Assembly (NCBI GenBank): GCA_020310875.1
Contig: CM035414.1
Span: forward strand, 197,383,141-197,447,140
Source of the DNA: Ceratopteris richardii
Lineage: Eukaryota; Streptophyta; Polypodiopsida; Polypodiales; Pteridaceae
Length of the DNA: 64,000 nucleotides
Direction: 5' to 3'
Both the position numbers and the translations under genes were made by a program. Below are positions 1-11,205 of the stretch, piece by piece. How positions within the stretch are numbered: position 1 is the stretch's first letter; every line of letters begins with the position of its first letter. The notes under the pieces were generated by a model. It saw nothing but the letters and a program-made list of their open reading frames with translations, had not been told where the DNA came from and did no database searches.

Positions 1-2088
1 ATGGATGAGAAGCTCGATGCTTTCATTTATTGATGGACTAGAGATAGTGGAGTATAGAAATGCATACACATATCCTGGGTGGTCTTCATTACTCCAATGT
101 TTTTGGTCAGAAGAGTAACAGAGGTGAGATTGATCAATGCCTTTGTAGCCATGACAAGATTGAAGAGGATGTGTTCACAGGTTTAGTTTCAGGAATCAGG
201 AACCATGAACAAAGTCATGGCTTCTGAATATGCTTTACGATATTAGTTATGCTTCATAGAGCGGACCATAATGGGAGATTCTATAGTACAAACTGACCTG
301 GATAGAGATTCATTGGGAAGTCTCTAGTTTCTATGATTTCTCATATGGTTAGAGCTAAGACTTTAGTGTATTCTGAAGACGATTTTTGGATAGTCAACTG
401 TTAGTCCCTTCGACACTTGATCAGTTTCTTTTCATTTATAACTTATGGTACCTGTAACCTCTCCAGAGATGCATATGTTTTTGGCATATGAGGCAGATGG
501 TTTTAGCATGGACAGGTTGTTTCATTTACAGTTCCTAAGTGGTCTCCTCTCCTGCATTTGCATGGATTAAGATTACTAGACTCGTATGCTAGAACTTGAT
601 TCAACTCGACTCCAAGAAGACATGAATGTAGGCAATCCAGTTGGCCAGAAAGATGGTTTCTGCGAAGAGCGTCCTTTTCAGCTCATGCAGATAGTTTTGT
701 GATTAGGCTTTCTATGGTCACACATTTATCTAATGGATTATGGTGTGCTATGCAGCAGATATGCACATTCTCGCTGCCCGCACCAGCATCATATTGAATC
801 TGACAGACATAAGGAGTACCAACTGAGCCAAGGTAGGTAGTTGAGATAGAGTTGCATTGCTCAGCATACTGTGAGATTACATAGTTTGGGGCATAGAATC
901 ATGAGTTTTGAGGACAAGGTGTTTGGGCCTATTCTTGGCTATGGAGACATGGGGAGAGCTAATCAGGAGATTAGAGGAACATATTTAGAGGATTTGTTTA
1001 GGATATCTATCATTTGGCAGCAACATGAACAGCCATTGCAGCATGTTTCCCGCACTAGAGGCATATTGTTTGACTTTGTGATTGAGCTGCAATGATGCAG
1101 GTAGTAAGTGTCCGGGATTATGGAGGGTCTCACACTAGGGATTGGAGGCTGTTTTTGAGGACTTAAATTGGTTCAGTCTCTAGCTTCTCATGCACGATGC
1201 CTAATCAGATACTTACCTCAAGGCTCAAAGGATAACAAAGAGGTCTGACTGTGACTGATGTGTGGCATCGTGATTCCTCTGAAATAGAACTCTCAATAAT
1301 GGGTTTCGGGAATCCTTTTTGTACCATTAGTTATACACCCTTTTTACTACAATTTCATGTGATATTAGTGCCCAGCACATAGCCCTTTTGATGCTTAGTG
1401 GCTTCCCATAGTTTAGGCCATCAGTTTTTATTACCTTGGCACCTGAACATGATAGTGCTATCGCTTGTTCTCTTTCTTTTTCTTATTTGGACATGCACCA
1501 CGACGCAGTGATTTCGGCCTTTTGAAGATGTTAATAATTTTTTTCATTTCTCCTCCCAGTTCACATCAGGAACCGAGTCTAGACAGTCTGAGATATTTTA
1601 GATGGATTAGATGATAGGTATGGTGAGCTTGGATTCTGAGGAGATAGGCATTACACGATCGTTGAAGGATACAGGAGAAGGTTCCATTGGTGATGGACAT
1701 CACTTGAGTTTTGGAGCAGACATCTCTTGGTTATTTATAATGGGATGCATAGATGTCCAGAATCATCAGAACTTGCCTGCTGCCCACAAAGTGGGAATGG
1801 AAGCACAGTTGACTACTCATTAGGACAGCCTGAGGCAACCCACAGGATTACGTCTCTCAAAATAGCCCCATACTTGATTGGAGTATACCACACCTTCCTA
1901 TATTTTTGAGACCCTCAACACATTTATTACTCCATAGAAAGCCGCATTTAATTCTTATGCCATGATACATATTATTGATGAGCTTTCTTTTTTGAATCAC
2001 TGAACATTTCTCAAGCCAACTGAAGTCAAGAATCATTATCATCTAACAACACTTATGGTTGATATATTTCAGTCTAATGAAGTTAACT

Positions 2089-2450
2089 CTAATCTTCATG
2101 TTCAGCTTCGTTCTCCACAATGTTGAAGTATCTCAATTCCTACATATTCCTGTCTTTATTAGTTGCAATAGTTCAAAGCCAATCCCTCACATTATACTTC
2201 TTTAGGTACTTCTTTGTAAGGTACTTAGATACCTTATTGAGAAGGCACCTTTGGAAGTAATGTTGATTTTCTTCTTTTCATGGATAACAATGACGGAGTC
2301 TCCTAGAACATAAGCCTTGCCTTCAACCTTGATACGGTCTTGAAGATATTACTCAAAAGAAGCGATTTTCCCACAGTTGATGGTAAAAGTAGATTTGTTT
2401 CCTTTTGGCCCTAAAACCTTATTTGCCCGCACAAGTCCAGCAGACACCAT
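2089..2450 (-). pseudogene. RPL22: Processed pseudogene of ribosomal protein eL22 (RPL22)
   Basis: Read on the minus strand, this stretch translates into nearly the whole of large-subunit ribosomal protein eL22 without introns. Segments visible in order are STFTINCGKIASFE, DRIKVEGKAYVLGDSVIVI, ITSKGAFSIRYLS and, after frame shifts, a C-terminal part like ELRYFNIVENEAEHED followed by a TAG stop at 2089-2091. It is broken: an in-frame stop replaces a residue after IASFE, about eight codons normally found before IASFE are missing, another stop lies after a Met near the C-terminal third, and the frame shifts around 2200. An A-rich tract in sense orientation (about 1980-1997) lies 90 nt past the stop, as expected of a retroposed mRNA. 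It sits antisense inside the NERD-like intron. Identification is from family knowledge of eL22; lack of function is inferred from the breaks. Confidence 0.85.
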
Positions 2451-4303
2451 AGCTAATGATAAATAGGAAACAGCAGATTTAACAAGAAAAAAGCCATTTC
2501 AGTTTCTGAATACGAAAAACTTCATTTGATTGTACTAGTATACTGACGAGCTTTTTGACATTTATGTCTGTCATATTGAGTCGAACCTTTCTCATCGTGG
2601 TATCTTTTGATCCGTTGGGACCCTCATTACACAGCTCATCACCCTTCCACATGAGACTGCAGTTGATAGTTCTCATACGCATGACAGTCTTACCATCCAG
2701 GGCCAGATCCATGTTGCAAAATACATTGTAGAATAATAAGTGTAAAGATTTACGTAGATGACTTGGGGTTCAGTAGCTTCAAGGGGAGATAAATTGCTTA
2801 AAAGCTCATAGACAGATAAGGACTGTGGAAGATGATGTGCCATAAAAAGCAAGCTTGTCAGGACCCCCCAGTATTGGATATATATTACATGCTCATCATT
2901 AGAAATTGTGCTATTGCTTGGCAGTGACAACGTGAGCTGAGACTTGAGAAACCCATTAAGAAACCTGATATATGGCACACATACATAGAGAGAATTTACC
3001 TGGTGAACGGCCAGCTACACATGTCCAACACCTACACCGTACACATCAAGACTTAGTATGGGGGCTTTCTTCACAGCACTGTCGATCATTGGTGCCATTC
3101 AGATACTATAACATGGAGAACAGCAGATCATACTGGGCAATAGGCAGAGCATCTTATTTATTACTGAGTCGTCTTGGCACTTTTGCTAATTGCTTTAATC
3201 GTGCAATTGCATAGGGATTCTCACCGCAGCGAACTTAAGACTACACTGACTTCCATCCATGAAAGGGGGGACTCTATGTATCCTGGCACATGTATCTAGT
3301 GTGGTTTGAGCCCCTCACCTACCATTATACACATGGTCATAGCTGATTCATATTGAGATATTGGTCCTACCTGACTTCATTAGAACATTCAACAGTATTT
3401 GGCAAGATCAGTGTGCTTGTGGAGGCAATCTTTCAGATAGTGGAATTTTATTATCAGGGTTGACGTATAGCTTTTGAGGCTTCTAGAGTGATGCAGGGAT
3501 TGTGATGCAAACTCACGGTATAGTCAGATGACCCAATTGGCTCTATGAGCATGTTTGGATGTTGGTCGCTTACTGTCAGTCCAGTATACAGAAGATGGAT
3601 GTATTAGTCCAGTCTCACGTGGTGAGAGGAACAAAGTGATCAGACAGGTGGTTTAGCAAATGTGTATCAGAGAGATGGCTTAGCCCACAGGAGCCCCATC
3701 CATCCAAAATGCAGTACCATAAAAGAGTACCGTATGCACTTTTCAAAGTTGGGATTCATTGAGTGGCCTGATTATTTTGATGTAGTATTTATATTTATTA
3801 CATGCATTTAGAGTAGTCACTGGGCAACTCAGGGTTCCCTCTTATCAGTTGGATGGTGAGAGAGGCAAAGTCCGCTAGGACCCCAATAGAGGATATTTAG
3901 GCTGCTCATTAGATACAGTGTGACTGAGCATTCCCCATGCAGGTGCCCCTGCCCCTCCACAGGGATCAGATATAGATATAGATACATATATATTGGGTGC
4001 ATTCTCTTCTTTATCCAAGTTGTCGAGGACGTTCAACTCCAGGAAACCGGGCAGATGTCTACTTGAGCTGCAGAGGCACAGAAACAATGTCTTGCATAGT
4101 CCTCTTCCTAAGAGAGATGGCATGAGACAATGCTCCGGGCTCCTTATACACTTTTTTCAGAGCCATTGAGGGAAGCAATGGATCCGTCAAGAGAGTCTGG
4201 GCGCCCACTTGAGGAGGCTGAGAGCCAGGGAGCATGCACGCCAAGGGTCTCTGGATTCAAGGTGTCCAACTGACATAAGTCAGAGATTCAGAGGATGAGA
4301 TCT

Positions 4304-4438
4304 GTGATAGCCTCAGTGCCCAGTGCATGATTACATGTGCTGGAGATTTTTTTCATACTTCCTACACATCCGAGCACTCGTGTGATAGCCTGAGTGCCCA
4401 GTACATGATTACATGTGCTGGAGATCCTTTTCATACTT
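4304..4438. repeat. Imperfect tandem duplication, period about 78 bp
   Basis: The segment beginning GTGATAGCCTCAGTGCCCAG at 4304 recurs at 4382 with few changes, and both copies run through ACATGATTACATGTGCTGG-like sequence to TTTTCATACT. Only about 55 bp of each unit is similar. It lies in non-coding DNA shortly before the first exon in the window. Confidence 0.8.
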
Positions 4439-4892
4439 TGTACCCATTTGATCACACATGGGGGGAGCTTGACATGGTGTGAGCAGGGAGAAAATGTGAT
4501 TGTTGCATCATTTGTAAAATATTGTTATTTTATGTGCATGGCAGAGTGATATGCTTCATTCATACAACTGTTATACGTGATCCATTGAAGCACACTGTAA
4601 TTCTGCATTTATTGAAGGTTGTAATGTGTTATTATGTTGTTATATTCCTAAGAGCCCCTTTTTGTCAGGACTGCATTGTTTCGCTTATGCTGGCTATAAA
4701 TTGTTATTCTAAGTAAGTCCATGTCAGAGAATGATGCATTCAACAAACTATTGAGTCTATGCCAGAGAATGATACTCCATAACATTAGTAATTACACATG
4801 GCTGCAGCAAAACTTTGGTTAATTGAAGAATTATTGCCTTTTTAATTCTAGCATTTGTTTAATGTAATGATATTGAGCAAATCATATTTCAG

Positions 4893-7479
4893 GAAGAATG
4901 CCAAAGACTTCGACAAAGTGTAAGATGCGGCTTCATCAAAGCCATGAGAGTGGTATGTTTATGGCTTAAGGTTGAAACACTCAGCTTATTGCTTCTGTGT
5001 AGCTGTTATTGCTGATTCTTCTTTGTGTTCATTGTAGGGTGAGCTTGAAGAAAGAGCCCGAGCTTTGAGAGAAGCCAAAGTGAAAGATGTGAGTGTTGAG
5101 AGTGCTTATGTGGCTTTCTTATGTGTTTGATTTTACTAATGAAATACTGGATCAGTGGATAGCTATATAACTAGCTTCATTTTTTCTTTTTGGCTTTCTT
5201 ATTTTTTGCAGTGGCGAGAGTTTGAGCTTTTAAGGCTGAGCCATCTTAGAGACAGGGCAAGCGAGAAGGGTCGCAAGAAAGAATATCCTTGTCTTCGAAT
5301 TATTATTTTCGACATTTTCTCTAGTTATGTTACATTCTATTTTGCCTCTATAATTCAGAGTATTAGAGTTTGTCCTTAACCGAGCAATCCTTAGCACATT
5401 AAGAGAGTGTGTTGAGAAACTCCAGCTCTTGAGCACACCAGAAGAACAGGAGAGGCTCTTGAATGCACCCTTTGACATTGATGCTGATCCCTTTATGGAT
5501 CCTGACTATGAATCAGAAGAAGAGGAGGCTCCAGCAGATGATGTGCCAGGTTCTGTTTTTTCTCGTCTTTCTACACATCTGTCAACCTAAGCACCTTACA
5601 ATATGCTTGTGCTGATAAGGAGTATCAAGGAGACTGATGTATGATGTCTGTTTACTCCATGCTTCCAGGGGAAACACCTGTTCCTCAAAGCACACAATTT
5701 CTGGCAAAGTATTCTGATAAGGTCAATGTCTTGTCTGGTACCGAGAAGCACTACAGTCATTGGGAGACTGGATATACCTTTGATTCTCGCAGAAATTTTC
5801 ATGATCCTCAACAGAAAGTTAATGTTTGGGGTCCAAGAGATCATAGCGATGCTATGAGTACGCGGCAGGCTCCAGATTTAGAAGTGCAGGATCTGAATTC
5901 ATCACATCCCTTCCCAAGCAACAAGGCTGCTTTTTCAGGAAGTAAATTTGGATGGGTAGATAATGCCAAGTTCCATAGCCAAACAACTAACTGGAGCCAG
6001 GGACGTTACACTAGAAAGGAGGTTCGATGGACTGACGGTTCAGCTGATAATGTCCAGAGTAGCAGCAGTGGATGGAGGAGAAGTGAAAATATTGATTCAA
6101 CTTTACAGTTCCAGGCCAATCAAGCAGATAGTTTAGGGCAAATGGTGTCACCAATACAAACACCTGCCCCAGCACCCTCTGTTACCTTTGTCCCTGCACC
6201 CAGCGGTGGGACTGTTTTAGCAGATGTTGAGAAGGAGAAAATATGGTGCTATTTGGACCCGACAAGGACTGTGCAGGGTCCCTTTTCCATGGAGCAATTA
6301 AGAAAGTGGGAGAAGACTAACCTCTTCCCAGTCGATTTGCGAATATGGAGGATCACTGAGTCTCAGGATGCCTCTATATTGTTGTCAGATGCTCTAGCAG
6401 GAAGGTTCATTGTGAGAGATTCCATGGGTCTCAATCAGAATCCAAACATGATGCCTGGCTCTTTGCAGGGAGCACATATGAATGGTGCTCTAGTACAGGG
6501 CATCAATACTAATAACTTCCCTGTTAGACAGAATGGTGGCAATGTTGCCTCTGGGGTGGCTCAAGGAATGTTAATGGGTCCAACATCCACACAACAACGG
6601 CCGACTGTTCAGAGTTTCCCAAGCTCTATGCTGGGGCACAATGTTTCTGGTGTTCCACCAGGTTCTGTTCAAGGGCCTAGCGCTCAGAGTATTCAATCTT
6701 GTCCAGCACATGTTCCAAATGTCCCTCCCTCCCTCCCTCCTGTCCAAGGTACTAATACTCGTCCTCTTGCGTCGGGAACTATACAGGGTCCCTTCATAAG
6801 CAATTTCTCTGCAGGTTCTTCACAAGGTAGTACACAAGGGCCAAATGTCAGGGGTTATCCTCAAAATCTTGCTGGAGTCAATGTTCTTCCTGGGCAAACA
6901 CAGGTGCCCACAATTCCCCATGTCAGACCACACATTCCTAATGTTGTCCCTGGGCCAGTGGAGCAAACAAATGTTCTCCCAGGACATGCACAACCGCCCA
7001 TGGGTACACAGGCTCCTCATTTCAACAATGCTCATGCTGGGCACCCATTTGGGCCTCGTCCTAACCATTTTCCTGGAGGTGGCCCTCAAGGACAAGGACA
7101 TAATAACGCTTCCCAAATTGGCCAAGGAATCCCGAATTCTAGTGATTTTAGAAGTACAAATAGGCAAGCAAATGAGTGGCAAGAACCAGGTAGGAAACCG
7201 GGGCCAGATCATCATTTCAGTGGCCCTAGTATGATAGAGGGAGGCAATGAGAGGGTATTCCCATCAAAGTCTCCTTGGAGACAAGGCCCAGGTACATTTC
7301 AGCAAAATAATCGAGAGACACATAACCGAGGGCAATTTGGCCGAGCACATTTTTTTAGGGGACAAGATAGTTTCCAGGGTGGAGAAGGAAGATTCGGTCC
7401 CAGAAAAGATCTTTTTTGTAAGTATTTTTCAAGGGGCATGTGCAAAAAGGGTGCAGCATGTGACTTTCGGCATGCATGA
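4893..7479 (+). CDS. NERD: NERD-like Plus-3/GYF/CCCH zinc finger protein, C-terminal 714 residues (five exons)
   Basis: Exons are 4893-4952, 5038-5088, 5212-5282, 5398-5549 and 5669-7479 (stop 7477-7479); the coding lengths sum to exactly 714 codons. Residues 1 to about 62 are the end of a Plus-3 domain (EECQRLRQSVRCGFIKAM, then RLSHLRDRASEKGRKKELRE), followed by an acidic linker with DADPFMDPDYESEEEE. A GYF domain starts near residue 302 (WCYLDPTRTVQGPFSMEQL), then a Pro/Gly/Gln-rich tract with repeated QGP motifs. A CCCH finger ends the protein: C695-x7-C703-x5-C709-x3-H713. GW dipeptides occur at residues 206-207 and 246-247. This order matches plant NERD / zinc finger CCCH 19 and 44 proteins, which carry PHD and SWIB domains further N-terminal (outside the window). 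Arabidopsis NERD acts in the nucleus in siRNA-guided DNA methylation and binds ARGONAUTE and histone H3; that role is transferred by homology. The last exon is taken to start at 5669 after cttccag, not at an upstream ATG inside the intron, because only this joins in phase. No break is visible. Confidence 0.88.
5283..5397 (+). other. Candidate AT-AC U12-type intron
   Basis: This 115-nt intron begins ATATCCTTGT, close to the U12 AT-AC donor ATATCCTTT, contains TCCTTAAC at 5373-5380 (the U12 branch-site consensus) and ends AC at 5396-5397, 18 nt after the branch adenosine. Removing it joins ...GRKKE to LRECVEKLQ in frame, the junction expected from plant NERD relatives. A GT-AG alternative (donor at 5291, acceptor after CCGAG) also keeps frame but adds six foreign residues and has poor sites. 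Confidence 0.85.
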
Positions 7480-9690
7480 ATCCTTGAATTCAGTGGTTGA
7501 TCAGCCTACTTATTTGATCCCACAGTGTTCATTTCTTGTCATGATGATCACCAAATATTTAGATAAGAGCTTCTATTTTCCAAGTGTGGATTAGATTAGA
7601 AGCTCAAAGAAATGGTAGAAGCCATGTTATTGGCTATTGTAAATTCATCAGCTTAACATGTACACAATGAGTCTGTCTAATATAACTCCTCGGAAGTGTA
7701 TCAGCAATTCATTTATCCAAGAGAACCTAATTTTATCAGCTCAGCTTTTACATTCATCTCTTTTTGGTTTTTCTTGAGGATCTGTGTAATTATACACATA
7801 CATGAAGAGTTTCAACTTTTTGAAAGTCCTATATTATCTGGATTAATCATATTTGGACGACCTTAAGGCTTAGTGAGGGCAATGAATTCTTGTCAAGAAT
7901 CACTCTAGTACAATATTTTGATTATTTGGGCTTGGTTATACATTTGATCGGTGAAATCTGTCCATTTACTGTTATTTGTGCATTTATGCTGGATGAGTAC
8001 ACTGGCTGTGGACATCTATAGAGACAAGATATGTATCCTACACGTGTAATGCTTAATTGTACAGCCAAGATACAACTTCATAGGATTTCAAGTTTGAATT
8101 CTAATAATCAATGATCACTATGCAAGTACAATATTAAATTATATCTGTATTTTTGAATGGCATTCTTGGAGGCTGTCTTTTTAGAGCAGTCTAAAATAAA
8201 CAGTTTCATGCTTATGATTGAGGGAACCTTGAGAACATGCTATGGAGCATGACTGAATGCAACTGTTCTAATTTGAACATATCTCACTTATTATACACCT
8301 CCAATTAGGCTTCATTTGGTTCGTCTGTGTTAATTTATATTATGGGCAGTGTTGATCCTGAATGATCTGTTTGGTGGATGTAAAGTGAAGGGATGTCTAT
8401 TGTGGGTCTTAAATAAGAAAGCTCTTGTAAAAGGGAGGAATGATTGCAAGTGGAGACTCAATGATGCTTGGACATACCACAAATAGGAAAGATTGGCTTT
8501 GATTGCTGAGAGTTTGGATTTTTACGTAGTACAAGGACTTTTGAACCTTGTACTATGTTTCTTTAATGTAATTAACTAAGTTCTTGTCATCGTGGTAATT
8601 CATTGGACTCGCACATGAGAATGACAAATCATTGATCTTATTATGAAAGGAATTCAGTGTTAAATATGTATTTACGTATCCATCTCTCGAATTAAGGCTT
8701 CATTGAGGCTCGTATTTTCGGAATTAATAAATGAAACAAAAAAGAATGTGTTAAATATTAATGTTGCACATGAATTGGCCATAGTCGCTTTTACAAGAAG
8801 TTGAGGCAGGGATGGACCACTTTGGCAATCCCATTTACTTTCAAATGACGAAAACAAGATGAAGATTCAATTCTATCGTTCACTGAAATAATAAATTCAT
8901 TTAAAAGATAAAGATTACATCCTTTTGTGAATTCATGCCAAATCAAAAGTATTTATGTGGATCCTTAGAACTTATTTATGTTCTATAATATTCTGGAAAG
9001 TTTCTTTTTCGTTGGCTTAATTTCAGTTTTAAAGTAATATTTACCTTGCTTTTAAATTTACTTGTTTTTGAGTGCTTATTTGTTCTTTTTTATATATACT
9101 TTACCTATTTTATTTACTTTCTTTTCGTATGAAATCATCTAACCCCTTGGAACTTCAGTATGATCTTTCTATAGTGGGATATGTAAATAGACAAAGGTCT
9201 ACCTCTCTATGTAATTCTATCCCACTCATCCCAATTCCTCTCTTCCTCATTCTCAGGAAGAAACTCTTTCAAAAAGGAGTTTCAAATTGAGTCTAGTCCA
9301 TAGGGATGGAATTTGCCTCTTTGAGACTCATTCACCTCTTATATGCATGTGGGTCAAGTGAGGGACTCGTTTCTAGCACATGATCTTAGGTGGGATGCCC
9401 TTCAATTGACGTTGCTCATTCCACTTTTGCAAGAAAGTATAGACCACATCTTATTCCTCTCAAGGTCATCCCCCATAAAGGTTGGTGGCTTGAGTTCTTC
9501 AGAAGGGGAGTCTCCCTAGAACTCTATACTTTGTGTTTGCTAGAAAGGGAAATGTCCTTCCTAGCCATCTCTATAGCATGAAGAGTAGGAATCTCTTTTT
9601 CCTTCCTAGCTAAGAAAGAAATAACTTGAGTCTCTAGTGAGATCATGTGAGACTTAAGTTGTTCTATTAGATAGGTCATGCTACCAATGA
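7480..9690. other. 3' UTR and downstream flank of the NERD-like gene; nothing else recognised
   Basis: AT-rich DNA follows the stop codon. The 3' UTR probably covers the first several hundred bases; an AATAAA-like signal occurs near 8195, but the polyadenylation site cannot be fixed from sequence. Beyond that I see no ORF with recognisable similarity, no RNA gene and no clear repeat to about 9690. Confidence 0.4.
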
Positions 9691-9699
9691 TTCTCTAAC

Positions 9700-9896
9700 C
9701 TACGGGTTTGGTCCTTGAGCTCGTTGAATTGTTTGTGCGACACAAACTCATCATGAAGCTATGTATAGGAATATTCCTCTTCTTGCTTGCCCTCTTGCTT
9801 TTGCTCTACCTTTTCCATTCTATGGTCTAAATCCTCTAGGTTTTGCTCCCTAGGTGGAGAAGTATATTTTGAAGGTTGTTTGTCCTTAGCTTCCAT
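9700..9896 (-). pseudogene. Short charged coiled-coil-like ORF remnant, unrecognised
   Basis: From an ATG at 9896 the minus strand reads MEAKDKQPSKYTSPP, then EQNLEDLDHRMEKVEQKQEG and EEE, before a stop near 9760; charged heptad-like sequence (FNELKDQTRRLENH) continues in frame beyond it. The composition is that of the start of a retrotransposon gag-type protein, but no family motif is visible. A decayed Ty3 gag is the likeliest guess. Confidence 0.3.
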
Positions 9897-11205
9897 CTTA
9901 ACTCCCGCCAATTAAGTAACAATATTGTTTAGAATAGATGAAAGTAAATTTTATAAAGCAAGCAAGAAAAAAAAATAACACTAGAAGCACTTCTATGATA
10001 CAATCCAAGCTTTTTGAAGCTAATTTGAAGTGATCTTTTAAGTGTCGAGGCTCTAATTTGCATTCCTCACTAGGCCCAAATGAAAATTCGAAATATCCGC
10101 TTAGTTTGAGGGGGTTCTTAGCACTCACTGAAAATAATGCCAAGAGCAAGTGACAATAGCTCAAAAAACCAAAACTAAGAAAAATTGATCCACTTTTCAT
10201 CCTTTCTAGTCCTTTCCAATAAAATATAAGTGGTACAACACCTCCTCCAAGAAGATGGAGATTCCAAAATTGATTTTTTTCCCTCCACACAGAGAAGCTC
10301 ATAGGCGTTCTTCTAATCACACATAGGCATGCACAATGAACAATTCAGAATACATAAGAAGAACTCCCATTCCCTTAAAGACATATTAGAGAGGGGAGCA
10401 AGGAGAGGGGAGTTCCAAGCTCTTGCGGTTAGTCCTTGTGGTGTGAATAGCATGTCGAGAATGCCTTTGCTGATGATCGCCCCCAATTTTCGGAGTATTC
10501 GGGCATAGTTTTTCGATGATGGTGAAGAAGTCGATGCTAGTTGAAACTACGAAGCAAAGAAACGGAGATCAAGGCATAAGACTATCTGCCCCCATGTATC
10601 TTTTCTAGCTATATTTTCATCTCTCAAGACATATATATGGCCTCTCTCATGAGTGCCACATGGCACTCATGTGAGAGCCCTCCAATATCCAACTAAAATA
10701 TGGGTTCACACCACTCTAGTGTCTCTTGTCATGAGAACATATAACATTAGCTATTTACATGATTTTTTTTATTACTGATTGAGATAATAATATTATAGCG
10801 ATCATCATATGTTACTTCTTGATATCATCAACTTTGGGTCTCTGTGACTTGGATTCCTAGTGGGAATGAATCACAATGATTGGAAACTCCAAAAGATTTT
10901 GCTTTCAAGGAAGAGAACCAAGAAGGATACACTAATAACAAAGAGGATGGATTCACCACCAATAATGAAGATAAAGAAGATAGTGAAAAATCTCGATCAT
11001 AGGATCCACAATTTTTGAAAGGATATCAGAATTGTTTCCAAAAAAGGCTTCTGGCAAAGGAAAAGAATCGGCTGAGATACCATAGAAAAGCCCCCTTAAG
11101 GGTAAAATCCTATGTCAAGACCCCTCCACCTTGAAGAAAAAAGATGATGAGAAAAACAAGAAAAAGAGGGATAAAGGCCCCTCCCCAAAAAGAACTTAAT
11201 CGATA
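9897..11205. other. Unassigned intergenic DNA
   Basis: No gene is recognised. A near-perfect palindrome lies at 10644-10677 and an A/G-rich stretch at about 10880-11200, immediately upstream of the LINE endonuclease. The latter could be the remnant of LINE ORF1, but it is too rich in stops to assign. Confidence 0.4.
10644..10677. repeat. Near-perfect 34-bp palindrome
   Basis: The arms CTCTCATGAGTGCCA and TGGCACTCATGTGAGAG flank a two-base loop with one unpaired base, so either strand could fold into a hairpin. There is no coding context; it may belong to the leader or LTR of an unrecognised element. Confidence 0.75.

Larger units (their letters stand above)
1..4892 (+). other. Long intron (3' part) of the NERD-like gene, or its upstream flank
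   Basis: No exon of the Plus-3, SWIB or PHD portions expected upstream of position 4893 could be recognised on the plus strand, yet the exon at 4893 begins in the middle of the Plus-3 domain directly after a good acceptor (atatttcag). The simplest reading is one intron of at least 4.9 kb that begins outside the window. Reading frames here are short and mostly unassignable. Recognised contents are an antisense eL22 pseudogene (2089-2450) and a small tandem duplication (4304-4438). The stretches 1-2088, 2451-4303 and 4439-4892 hold no gene I can identify. Confidence 0.6.

Noticed and set aside
5641..5668. ATG-initiated start of the large 3' exon of the NERD-like gene
   Set aside because: These bases lie in the intron; the acceptor at 5667-5668 joins in phase with the upstream Plus-3 exons, giving a continuous family-typical protein.
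6820..7234. Overlapping open frames of about 130 codons on both strands within the last NERD exon
   Set aside because: They are shadows of a Pro/Gly-rich coding exon with no family motif of their own.
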